Source of the DNA: Gymnopilus junonius
Lineage: Eukaryota; Basidiomycota; Agaricomycetes; Agaricales; Galerinaceae
NCBI GenBank assembly: GCA_015501075.1
Contig: JADNYJ010000175.1
Coordinates: 1 to 64,000, forward strand
Reading direction: 5' to 3'
DNA: 64,000 nt
This document shows, one piece after another, positions 34,957 to 44,910 of this stretch. Position numbers and translations under genes: made by a program. A model generated the notes under the pieces. The model did not search any database, was not told where the DNA came from, and was given only the letters and a program-made list of their open reading frames with translations. Numbering within the stretch: the first letter of the stretch is position 1; every line of letters starts with the position of its first letter.

Positions 34957-36370
34957 ATGTATTTCGAACCCTGCTGGATTTTTGGCAGGTGTCTGTGTTA
35001 CGATGTTGTCCATTCCAAAGACATAACAGGCAGTGAGTTATCACCTCTAGCGCTAAATGAATTCTGACCTCGGATTGCACTTCACAGACGACTCCTTCCG
35101 CGAGTTCCTCGCTCCAACCCACTTTGCTGTGAAAGCGTCCTTGAGGTATCCGCTCCTTCACAGTTTCAGGCGCAACCCTTTTCCTTGAATGAAGAGGAGA
35201 GCCCGGATAAATTTTCTGCTGGCGCCATAGGATCGCAATCTTCTGCTTTGGTTCCTTCTTTGGCTCCTTCGGACTCTGTGGCTGAACTGATGCCGTCTTC
35301 ACAACATACACTGTCCTCACCGCTTCAAGGCAACGCAGAGCTCTCTCCAGATGCTCAGCGACTCTTGGCAGCCATACGCCTGATTGTCGATTTTGGCCTC
35401 ACCTCTTCCAACTATGACTCGTCCATGTGTCAAAGCCTCCAATCCGACCATATCGACGGCCAACAACACGACGGAGAAGTCACACATTCCCTGTCAGCCT
35501 GTCAATCCAAGAGGATCACCCGCACACAGATCACCAGCAACAGTTTGCGGATCCGAAGTTGTTGATAATCGTTCCTCTAACATCCACTGTCATTGGAAAA
35601 CAAATCTGCAATGAGGATAACGCCGCATATAACCTAGATAGTTTTGGCCTCAACAAGAGAGAGCCAAAACAACCTTCAAAAATGAAATTCGACCAGTCTT
35701 CCCAGACAGGAAACATATCCAGCTCTGATGCTAACATCGAGCGGAACAACGATCACGTCCGTAGTCCGAGTCGAAGGTAATGTAAAGGTGTTCTGGCTCT
35801 CGAAGCAGATACTAACCATCTTGGTTCTCGGTGTTGACAGGCAAGTTCCATCCAGCGACTCCCAACGCAGTGCCTCCGGAACGGGGAAATACGCCAGGTC
35901 ACAAGAACGATGCAACCGTTCTAACAGGGCGGCATTTGAGCCTCCACCAACTTGTGTGACCTTGTCCGAGCCACCTCCCTCGACACTGTCTACTTCATTG
36001 GGAAAGCGCAAACGCTCGGATGAGGTTGAGGATTCGCCCTCGGAGTCATCCGCATCGACTGCATCAGCAGACTCCAATCCATCGCCGTCGCTGTCACCAC
36101 GTTTTCCGCCTCCTCCACTGAAACGGCAGCGCCTCGACGAGGTGACACCGTCGCCTCCGATACCTGCAACCCCTAGCGATCTACCAATAATGCAGGGTCC
36201 GAGCCAGGGTCAAGAAAACCTCGGCCCAAAGTTCCAGATAGTTTTTGAGGATCCAAGGTCAGCGATGTCAGCCATTCACATTGAACAGCACTAATCAAAT
36301 CATCGCTTACAGCATTGTGCCAATAGCCAAGGACAATTTCCGTCCTTCCAGGTATCAGGACTTGATCTAG
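34957..36370 (+). pseudogene. Family Q gene, copy 1, frameshifted
   Basis: Same exon plan as the intact copy at 39018-40441. The first exon encodes MYFEPCWIFGRCLCYDVVHS. Exon 2 loses frame at its beginning (one base fewer than copy 2 near 35090), and again near 35520 where a C run is one base short of the inverted copy. The remainder is open: TGNISSSDANIERNN near 35725, the KRKRSDEVE and LKRQRLDEV basic clusters, and a last exon ending AKDNFRPSRYQDLI at 36370. Conservation of splice sites and of the last exon shows recent loss of frame. Confidence 0.7.
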
Positions 36371-37319
36371 GGAGAGAGGATATGCTGCAAGGTAGAGTGC
36401 AGGCATCCCGGTCTATCGATCGTCACGTTCTCACGGAAATCCGAGGTTGATCCGAGGCGACTTTTTCTGTGCTTTTTCTCCACTTTCCTTCCAAGATCGT
36501 TATAATTTGGTTATGATAGCCAGTGCTGAAAGAAAATCTTTTGGGTGGCCCTCATACCACATCTCGACTACTACTTTTTTTTCTTATGCGAAGTTCTATT
36601 CCGTCAATTTACATTGCTTGCGTTACGGTACAACCCAGATACCAAGCCAGATACAGATACACAATATGGCGTAAGACTCAAGGACTCAAAGCTAAAAACT
36701 CTTCGCCTGGAAGTGCAATCTTGTGCTAACTATTGTTTTAGCTCTTCGAAGGTTTAAATGTGCACGGGTTAGATTTATGGGGGGTCCAATTCAGTTCTCA
36801 ATGACTTGAACAAAGTTAAGATTCGCATGGAACTGGTATATACTCTAAAAAAAAAATCCTTTCGATCCCTCTCATCCATTATGACGATATCCGTAATTCG
36901 CAGCCCTGACCCAACACGTAAGGTCGGGATTTAGGGAACAAGAAACACAAGCATGTAGGGTAGGAATGGTTAAAGCGTCTTCTACTTCGAAGCCAGAACG
37001 TCAATACCGACAGCAGCAAGAATACCAATAAGGCACTGACGACAACAAGTCATAGCGCTTGTGAGAGCAAATTTAGAGTAGTTAAGAATAAGAAGTCGGA
37101 TTCAGGTTCAGCGATCGAATTTAATTATGCAATTTAAACTCTGAAAGGAGCAAATGGCTAACAAGAGAAGGGAGGAGAAGGAGAATATAAGAATAAGGAG
37201 GGAAAACAAACTAACAAGGAGGAGAGAAAGGGAAAGATGATGAAACGAACTCACTATTTCTCCAAAACAAAACGGCACGCACATCCTATTTCTTCAATTC
37301 ACTTCTCACTTCTATCATC
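36371..37319. other. Region between convergent Q copy 1 and R copy B
   Basis: Holds the 3' regions of both genes. It is repeated at 40442-41179 and 53020-54012. A T/TTTTTC-rich stretch and overlapping 60-75 codon ORFs (36447-36757) show no homology. The 3' untranslated region of R seems to contain an intron (GTGAGTTCGTTTC at 53091 in the inverted copy, donor AATG|GTGAGT). Confidence 0.35.
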
Positions 37320-37768
37320 TCACCCCCCAAGCGCGACTTTCAACTCCCCAACCAACGCCCTCGCCAGGACCTCCAGTGTTTCTCTATTCCTGCCCGTGCC
37401 CCTCCTGGGAACTTCCACGATTGTCCTGGAGCGATTGAGCACCAAGCCGACTTGGCGCGGGGAGAATGAGATGGAGAGGGAAGGGAAGGGAATGGGTTGG
37501 ATTTGGATTTTTGTTTGGGTAGGAGGAGGATCAGAAGAGGGTTTTTTGGAGCCAAAGGAGAAGAAGGACCGGCGAGTTTTCGAAGCAGGAGCAGGAGTTG
37601 GATTTGCTGGATTTGAGGTCGACGAGGAAGGCCCAAGCCTAGGTGCAGAACACTCCATATCCTGGCTCTCGTTCTCATGATACCCCTCAGGAACGCTCAC
37701 AACACCTTCCCGAACACCATACACTCTCACTAGGTCCTCCAAGCGAGCGCGAGGCTGTGCGACGTCAA
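37320..37768 (-). pseudogene. Family R, copy B, 5'-truncated
   Basis: Encodes only the C-terminal half of R: DVAQPRARLEDLVRVYGVRE, the Pro-rich linker, FSFGSKKPSSDPPPTQTKIQ, ISFSPRQVGLVLNRSRTIVE and LARALVGELKVALGG. It is almost identical to residues from DVAQ onward in the intact copy at 52078-53019. The coding sequence is cut exactly at GACGTC by the junction with unit 2, so there is no start codon or N-terminal domain. The short foreign extension upstream belongs to unit 2. Confidence 0.8.
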
Positions 37769-39017
37769 TTTGTCGACCTATCTTCAGAGCAAATGCCATG
37801 TCCAGCCTTGCGATACCGCGTTACATATCATCGATGGCGGTTAAGATTAAAACCCTCAGATTGGAGAGTGTGAGCTATTCTTTGTCAAGAGGCATGGCCG
37901 ATGTATCAGCGTATCGACTGCTGAGATAGCAAAATGGCAAAAACAGAGTTTGGTAGGAAGTTGTGTGGCGATCTGGTCTAGCTATATGGGGAACAAAATC
38001 CAACAAATGAGCTGATCGCATCGGTTCAGCAGAAGATCTGGACGAAATCTCGTCTCTTGAACCGCGAAGAATACTGAGCCCTGAAGGCCTCATTGGCGAC
38101 CGACTTGATCAATCAATAGGCTTATTCTAACCCCAGTTTTACGAGGGCGAGTAAGTGAGTTATTTATATTTTCATTCGATCAAATCCCTGTCGAAATACC
38201 ATCCGGATTTATCCTTCAACAAGGCGCGGAATTACCTGCTTTGTTCGAATCGAGGGTATAACGTTAAAGACTAGATACAGGACAATGATACGGGGGCAGA
38301 AGGAATCAAATCGATGCCTCATTGACCTGAATGCCGACCGACCTCGCAGAGTATTTTACGAAAATTAAACCCTTGTCGATATCTGCTTCTATCTGCCTTC
38401 GTGGGACAAGTGATCCAGGAAATGGCCTAAAAAGGGTTGAAGTCGGAGGTTGAACAAGACTGCTTGTCGCGCAACCGCTTTCCAGAATGTCGAAGATCGT
38501 GGACCCTGGATGCCATAAAAAATTTGCTGCACAACGTGTCTTGCAGGGCCTACTGATTATCAGTATCAATCAATGTCCAAAGAAAAAACAACATCACTAG
38601 GCGGATTACAGACTGGCAGGAAAACAAAACAAGGGCACGAGGGAACCAGTGTCGTGGAGGCGATATTACCAAAGGTGTTCCAAAGAACTTGAAATGTCGC
38701 GACTCGTGGTCAAACTCGTGGTCGCTTGTAGTTAATTGACAGGCCATACAACAAGGAATTGGTGATGGAAGACTTGATTTTATTGAAATACAGTGCGTCA
38801 GAGACTTGCCCAGCGTCCTTTCGACCGGCAAATTGCTATGGTGTGTGAACGATTGCCAATTTTCTATACAAGCCCAGAGCCGTGTTTGACAAGCGGGTTG
38901 CTTCCTGAAGGCTGTTTTATAAGGCATAAGGCGAATAACCTTTGAGCATCATTCTTTCCGCCCCGACAACAACCATTGACTCACCTGCAGCAAGCCGTCC
39001 TCCCAGTAAATATAACC

Positions 39018-40441
39018 ATGAATTTCGATCCCTGTTGTATTTTCGGAAAGTGTCTATGTTACGATGTCGTTGATCTCGAAGACACAACCGATAGTGAGTT
39101 GCCACTTCTAGCACTAAATGGATTCTAACGTTGGAATGCACTTCACAGACAACTTACTTCCGCGAGTTCCTCGCTCCAACCCGCTTTGCTGTGAAAGCAT
39201 CCTTGAGGCGGTTGCTTCTTCACAGTCCCAGACGCAAACTTTTACCCTGAACGACGAGAGGACCGATATATTGTCTCCTGGCGCTATACAACCGCAGTCT
39301 TCTGCTTTCGCTCCTTCGGATACTATAGCCAAACTGATCCGTCTTCCGCATCATCAACTGTCCTCGCCACTTCAGAACAACGCAGAGCTTACTCTGGATG
39401 CTCAGCGACTCTTGGCAGCCATACGCCTACTTGTCGATTCTGGCCTCGCCTCTTCCAACCATGACTCGGCCATAGATCAAAGCCTTCAGTCTGACTTGGA
39501 ACAGCATATCGACAGCCAACAGCACGAAGCACGGGTTGCACATTCCATCTCATCCACTCAATCCATGACGAGTGCCCCCCATGTAGATCGCCAGCAACAA
39601 TTTGTTGATCCAAAGTCGTTGATAATCGTCCCTCCAGAATCCACCGCCAACATACAAATGGGCAACCAGGATCACTCCTGGTATAACAAACCGGATAGTT
39701 TTGGTCTCTACAATAGAGAACCGAAACAACCGTTACAATCAAAATTCGACCTGTCTTCGAAGACCGGAAACATATCCAGCTCTGACGCCATCGTCGAGCG
39801 GAACATCGATCATGCCCCAGATACCAGTCGAAGGTAATGCAAAGGTTTGCTGGCTCTCGAAGCAGATATTAACAATCATGGTTTTTTTCATAACAGGCAA
39901 ACAACGAGACACCCTTCAAGCGACTCGCAGCAGAGTATCTCCAACACAGGGATAGACACGAGATCCCAAGGAACACGCAACCACGACCAGTCCAGGGGGG
40001 AGGCATTTGAGCCTCTATCAATGTCCCCTACCTTATCAATACGCCCTCCCTCGACTCTGTCTACTTCATCGGGAAAGCGCAAACGCTTGGATAAGGTTGA
40101 GGGTTCGCCCTCGGAGTCATCCGCATCGACTGCATCAGCAGACTCCAATCCATCGCCGTCGCTGTCGCCACATTTTCCGCCTCCTCCACTGAAACGGCAG
40201 CGCCTCGACGAGATGACACCGTCGCCCCCGATGCCTACGACCCCTGGCGATCTACCAATAATGCAGGGTCCAAGCCAGGGTCAAGAAAACCTCGGCCCAG
40301 AGCTCCAGATAGTTTTTGAGGATCCAAGGTCAGCGATGTCGACCATTCACATTGAGAGGCACTAATCAAATCATCACTTACAGTATTGTGCCAACAGCCA
40401 AGGACAATTTCCGTCCTTCCAAGTATCAGGACTTGATCTAG
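39018..40441 (+). CDS. Family Q protein, intact copy (416 aa)
   Basis: Exons 39018-39093, 39149-39833, 39897-40328 and 40384-40441 join in frame (1251 nt). The first exon encodes a Cys-containing N-terminus (MNFDPCCIFGKCLCYDVVD). The second holds a conserved AELTLDAQRLLAAIRLLVDS helix-like block. FDLSSKTGNISSSDAIVER aligns with family P. Then come Ser-rich stretches, KRKRLDKVE and LKRQRLDEM (bipartite-like nuclear signals), and the last exon SIVPTAKDNFRPSKYQDLI, conserved in all three copies. If the third exon is read through, the frame closes at 40365 instead. No known domain; probably nuclear; function unknown. It is divergent from P in the complete units and convergent with R. Confidence 0.65.
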
Positions 40442-41179
40442 GGAGAGAGGATATGCTGCAAGGTAGAGTCCGGATGCAGGCATCCCGGTCTATCGATCGT
40501 CACATTCTCACGGGCATCCCGAGGTTGATCCGAGGCCACTTTTTCTTTCCTTTTTCTCCACTTTCCTTCCAAGATCGTTATGATTTGGTTATGACAGCCA
40601 ATGCTTGAAAATAAATTAGTATCCCTTAGGTGCCCCTCATGTCACATCTCCAGTTTGAAATATATTACCTGTTTTTCTTTCCTGTGCAAGGTCCTATTTC
40701 GTCAATTCATATTGTGGTACAACCTGGCCAGAGCCACATTTCTCAGATGCATTGTGTAATTCCTCTCAAGTACGAAACCAGAATCTCCTTCATCACGACG
40801 ATCTCCATAACTCGCAGCCAGGATCCAACAGGAAGAAAGGATTAAAGTTTCTTCGGATTTCGAAGCCAAAGCATGAATATCGACAGTAGCAAGAATATCA
40901 ACACGAATAATATCGGCCCATTAACAATGACAGGCCGCAGCGCTTGCCTAGAGTAGAAAAAAACGACAAGTCGGAGGTGAGATTAGCAAGGAAATTTTGA
41001 TAAGCAATCATATCCGAAAAGGAGTAAACGGGCGTCTAACAGGAGACGGAGGAAAAATAAAACAACAAAGAGAAAGAGAAAAAAGGAGAATGAGGATGAA
41101 AATGAACTCACTCTTTCTGTTTCTTCAAAATAAATAAATCAGCACGTTCCTTTCATCCACCACTCCACTCCGATCACCT

Positions 41180-41475
41180 CACCTCCCTAAGCGCGACTTT
41201 CAACTCCGCAACCAGCGCCCCTTGCCAAGACCTCCAGTATCTCTTTATTCGTACCTGTACCCCCCTAGAGCGATTGAAAACCAGGCCGACTTGGAAGTTG
41301 GAGCGTGAAAAATGAGACGGAGAGGGATGGGAAGGCAATGGGGTTGAATTTGGATTTGGATTTTTGTTTCAAAGGGAGGAGGAGGATCCAGAAGAGGTTT
41401 TTTTCTGAAAGTCAAAGGAGAAGAGGGGATCGGCTGGTTTTCCGGTGCTAGGAGCTGGAGCTGGAGCTGGATTTT
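41180..41475 (-). pseudogene. Family R, copy C, fragment
   Basis: Eroded C-terminal piece of R: Pro/Ala linker, FRKKPLLDPPPPFETKIQIQ, then remnants of SKSAWFSIA-like frame-shifted sequence and the final VAELKVAL near 41190. It has several frame changes and lacks everything N-terminal to the linker. It marks the right edge of unit 2. Confidence 0.65.
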
Positions 41476-42479
41476 TTCAAGGTGCATGAACTTGTTTCTT
41501 GAATCTCAGGGTTCAAAAGGATTTAACTGACAACCTGGATTTCGAGCAAATAACCCGCTTCTACATCCGGGACTTATGTAAAACCCTGGATTTGCAGGCA
41601 TACATAGTTTTGATTTACGCAGATGGGAATAAAGACGGGGGTGCAATTGAAGAAGGATTCTGGAGTATAAGAACTTTGAACTGCATACTTCGAAGGGCGA
41701 TGGGTGATAGGACAACTTTCGAGCTGGGGAATGTGATGTGATGTGATGTGATGTGTAGGATATCGATATAGAGTAGTAATAAGTAGGCATATCGTACATG
41801 TCCGACTCGGATCTGGAAAAGTATAACTACTCAATTAGAAAAACAAAAACAAAAAACTAAGGTATGGAGAATGGAAAGACCATAATAATATTTAGAGTAT
41901 AATTGGAGAGAAAGGAGTCAGAGAGGCGAGAGCTCACAATGTTTACTACGAGCATGTACTACGTGAAATCGATATTATAGAACATGCGTAGCATCCCTCC
42001 ATAGGCGTTGACAGAAAAGTGTTTGAGCGTCGAGCAGAGGTCCAGAGAGCGCGGGGGTACGTTATACAGTATCAGTACTATTCCAGGATCATGGCAAAGC
42101 ACCAGCGATCCTTAAACTTGAGGCTTGAAGCTTGAAGATGGCGCCGACCAAATGAAGCTTGACATCTTGTAGAGTATCTTCAAAATAGGCCTTCAAGTCT
42201 GATGCTGGGTGTTCGGCGTGGTGCACAGAAGAAAGCCTAACGACGACGACGACGACGAATTTAAACGCGAATGAGAGCGGCTGAAAATAGGTCAAGTCAG
42301 GTTAGTCAGTGATTATAATATTGATGAGAAGAGTAAAAAAAAAAGAAAAAGAAAAGGACGGCCGAAAGACAAAGAATGTAGATCAAGGGGTATTTATTCG
42401 AAAGTACTCACTTATCCCGGATAATAGTATAGTAATATTCCAGCATGCATCCACTCACTTATAACCTCACCCCTGCCTC
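41476..42479. other. 3' flank of R copy D, with simple repeats
   Basis: No gene recognised. (ATGTG)n occurs at about 41731-41755 and (GAC)n at about 42241-42258. This flank does not resemble the 3' flank of copies B, C and E, which supports copy D as the resident gene and not part of the duplicated unit. Confidence 0.4.
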
Positions 42480-43838
42480 TCACCCCGCAAGCGCAACCTT
42501 CAACTCCCCCACCAACTTGCGCGCCAGCACCTCCAGCGTCTCTCTCTCCCTGCCCACCCCCATCCTGGGAACCTCCGCGATAGTCCTCGAGCGATTGAGT
42601 ACTAGGCCTACACGGCGCGGGGAGAATGAGATGGAGAGGGATGGGAAGGGGATGGGGTGAATTTTAGGTTGAGGAGGGTGTGGGGATTTTTCTTTTTCTT
42701 TGGTAGGAGTTTGGGGGAGAGGTGGGGAGGAAGAGGAAGAGGACGGGGAGGAGGAGGACGGAGAGGACGGGGAGAAGGAAGAGATGGAAGAGGTGGAAGG
42801 TTTTTTGGAGTGGAAGGAGAAGAAGGATCGGCGTTTGGGAGATGGTGGGGGAGCTTGCGCTGGAGGTAGCGTTGACGATGGGGAAGGGGGCAGTAGTTGT
42901 GAGATTGACGAAGAGCGCACATGCGTATGCACATGGGTGAGCACAGAAGGCGGTCGAGATGAACTGCCCGACGACGACGATTCAGAGCTTGCTTCACTCT
43001 CTGCGTACCCCTCTCTCTCCCTTTCCCTCTCTAGCCCTAGCATTTGTCCTTGCCCTTGGTCATGATACCCCCCATACCCCTCGGGAACAGATACCAAACC
43101 CTCTCGGACTCCATACAGCCTTACCAGATCTTCTAGGCGCGCGCGGGGCTGCGCGACGTCAAAGAGGTCCCGGAAGGAATCTTCCCTGTCGAGGTGCAGC
43201 TCGGACTCGTCTGCGAGGACGTCTTGCCGGACTTTTAAGGCGATGAAGCGGTCCAGGATAGGGGTTTCGCGGTGCAGGGTCTGTAAGGGGGAGTAGGATT
43301 GGGAGGAGGAAGAGAAGGTGGATGAGGAAAGCGGAGTGTTGGGGAAGGACGGAGTGGAGTCGTATGCGGGTGGGCCGGAGGACAAGGAGGGCGCAGGAAG
43401 GGAGAAAGGGAACGGATCGCTCGTGTAAGGTGGTCTGATAAGACTCTGATAGGACGGGAGGTAGGTGGATCGGAGGATATGCATGCATGCCGTGTACAGC
43501 TGTCTCGAGACGAGGCGGAGGGAAGTGGTGAGCCAATACAGGGTCTTGCGCTGACGCTCTGGTTTGGAGGGTTGGTATAGCAGGAGTTGGGCTGCGTATT
43601 TCCTTTGGTTGTGGATGGAGGAGGAGAATGCGGCTGGGGAGAGATAGGAGGGCGGGGGGAGCGATGGGTCCTGTGGGAAGGAGTGGTAGATGATTTGGAG
43701 CAGGATGTGCGCAGGGAGGGAGGTGAGGTTGGCTTGGGGGTTGTGTGTCCGTGCGAGGGTGGTGCGGGACGAGGCGGAGGAGGAATGGAGGTACGGCGGG
43801 GGTGGGGGGAACATGATGAACTTTTCGTCGATGATCAT
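42480..43838 (-). CDS. Family R protein, copy D, full length (452 aa)
   Basis: Single-exon frame from 43838; the second Met (MFPPPPPYLHSS, residue 9) aligns with the start of copy E. An F-box-like region opens LTSLPAHILLQIIYHSFPQ (residues about 38-57) and continues KPERQRKTLYWLTTSLRLVS with the conserved YTACMHILRSTYLPSYQSLI. Then follow ETPILDRFIALKVRQDVLAD, ESELHLDREDSFRDLFDVAQ, LEDLVRLYGVREGLVSVPEG, a long Ser/Pro-rich linker, and a C-terminal block ISFSPRRVGLVLNRSRTIAE. From memory this matches the plan of a conserved uncharacterised agaricomycete protein family; I cannot name it. It is longer than copy E because of Ser/Pro inserts. It neighbours the OTU gene, probably the ancestral location. 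Confidence 0.75.
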   Translation of the reverse strand: MIIDEKFIMFPPPPPYLHSSSASSRTTLARTHNPQANLTSLPAHILLQIIYHSFPQDPSLPPPSYLSPAAFSSSIHNQRKYAAQLLLYQPSKPERQRKTLYWLTTSLRLVSRQLYTACMHILRSTYLPSYQSLIRPPYTSDPFPFSLPAPSLSSGPPAYDSTPSFPNTPLSSSTFSSSSQSYSPLQTLHRETPILDRFIALKVRQDVLADESELHLDREDSFRDLFDVAQPRARLEDLVRLYGVREGLVSVPEGYGGYHDQGQGQMLGLEREREREGYAESEASSESSSSGSSSRPPSVLTHVHTHVRSSSISQLLPPSPSSTLPPAQAPPPSPKRRSFFSFHSKKPSTSSISSFSPSSPSSSSPSSSSSSPPLPQTPTKEKEKSPHPPQPKIHPIPFPSLSISFSPRRVGLVLNRSRTIAEVPRMGVGRERETLEVLARKLVGELKVALAG

Positions 43839-44910
43839 GGTGGAGGTGGGTGGGCTTTTTGAAGGGGTGGCTTATCGGTCTATTAGTATCTGTGATAATG
43901 AAGCAATGAGGATGGAGATGAGACTGAGAGAGCGTATTTTTATCTAGAACAGAAAGGGCCAAGGCGACTGCGGATTTCTGGCGCTGAGGCCGTGCGGCCA
44001 AGTTGGACTTGTGCGTCTGCGGTTTGATGCTGACGGGGGATTACTGCGAGATGGTGAGCGCCAAGTCAGATGGTAAGTTAGTTGGGTGGTCTGTGCTCAC
44101 CGACGACAGGGATGATGAAGGATCAAATGAGCAGGGTCTGGACTGACAGAGTGTGGGGTAAAACACACGTAAGCGAAAGCAGGTCATGCGAGCCACCTTG
44201 AAGCGGCACCGGCTTCGGTGGTTTCTAAAGATGAACCCTCGATGCCGAACACACAGCGTGTTCGTCGCGTGGATCGATGAGCAGAGGGATTTCAGTGTGG
44301 GATGGACAATCGTGGCTATCGGGTACAGTATCTTACTTGGACTATGCATATATACTGATTAGATAGGATCCAGGCGATCAGATAATCATTTGTGACTTGG
44401 ATTGACATTGACGGTGCTGTCTCGCTCCCGATACTTATACCTGCACTGTCTCTTGTTTTCCTCACTCGCCAGCCCTTACCCACCCCGACCTTGACAACGC
44501 CAGCGACAAGAGGCAGGATTCTGAAAGAAAGACCAAAGGGCATCACGAGACAAGGACTCTTCGGGGTCAACGGGATCGGACCCCGAGTGCGATTTGCAAC
44601 GAAGCCCACACAGCACAACACCCCTCCAGTCTCTCCTTTTTATATAAGCCACCCACCACGCGCCTGCCGTGCCTCTCCTCCCTCCGTCGTTTCATTCTCC
44701 CCTCCCTCTGCTATTGCATGCACACTAGTTATACTAGAAGGACCCCGAGATCAATTTTCGTTAGTCCTGCGTTTAGAGCGGCTGACTGATCATCCTTTTT
44801 TTTCCAACTTGCCACCCCCTGTGGACGCTGCACACGCGCGACGTACTAGAAAGTTATTCACATTCACTCCGTTGGATCCAAGCACGCGATTAGAATTATA
44901 GATACTAGTG
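43839..44910. promoter_or_regulatory. Divergent upstream region of R copy D and the OTU gene
   Basis: 1.07 kb between two divergent start codons. ORFs at 44041-44621 (minus) and 44392-44901 (plus) overlap, with no recognisable domain. A TATATAA-like string lies near 44641. Likely the promoters of both genes. Confidence 0.35.

Larger units (their letters stand above)
31300..37768 (+). repeat. Segmental duplication unit 1 (P-Q-R), truncated inside R
   Basis: Collinear, in inverse orientation, with 52571-59180. Order left to right: P gene (minus), shared P/Q upstream region, Q gene (plus), R gene 3' half (minus). The left edge lies near a GGTAAACYAG / ACGGGTTC-containing AT-rich block that is also present at 59130-59180. 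The right edge falls inside the R coding sequence at GACGTCAA (37761-37768), where it joins unit 2. By eye most blocks are well over 85% identical to the inverted copy. Confidence 0.85.
37771..41475 (+). repeat. Segmental duplication unit 2 (Q-R), tandem to unit 1
   Basis: Begins at TCGACCTATCTTCAGAGC, homologous to 33733 in unit 1 and to about 56660 in the inverted unit, that is, part-way into the P/Q upstream region, so P is absent. It contains Q copy 2, the Q/R spacer and a fragment of R (copy C), and ends within R near 41475. It is more diverged from units 1 and 3 than those are from each other. Confidence 0.8.

Noticed and set aside
43159..44001. 280-codon minus-strand ORF overlapping R copy D
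   Set aside because: Another frame of the same strand over copy D. Only the 42480-43838 frame is conserved with copies E, B and A.
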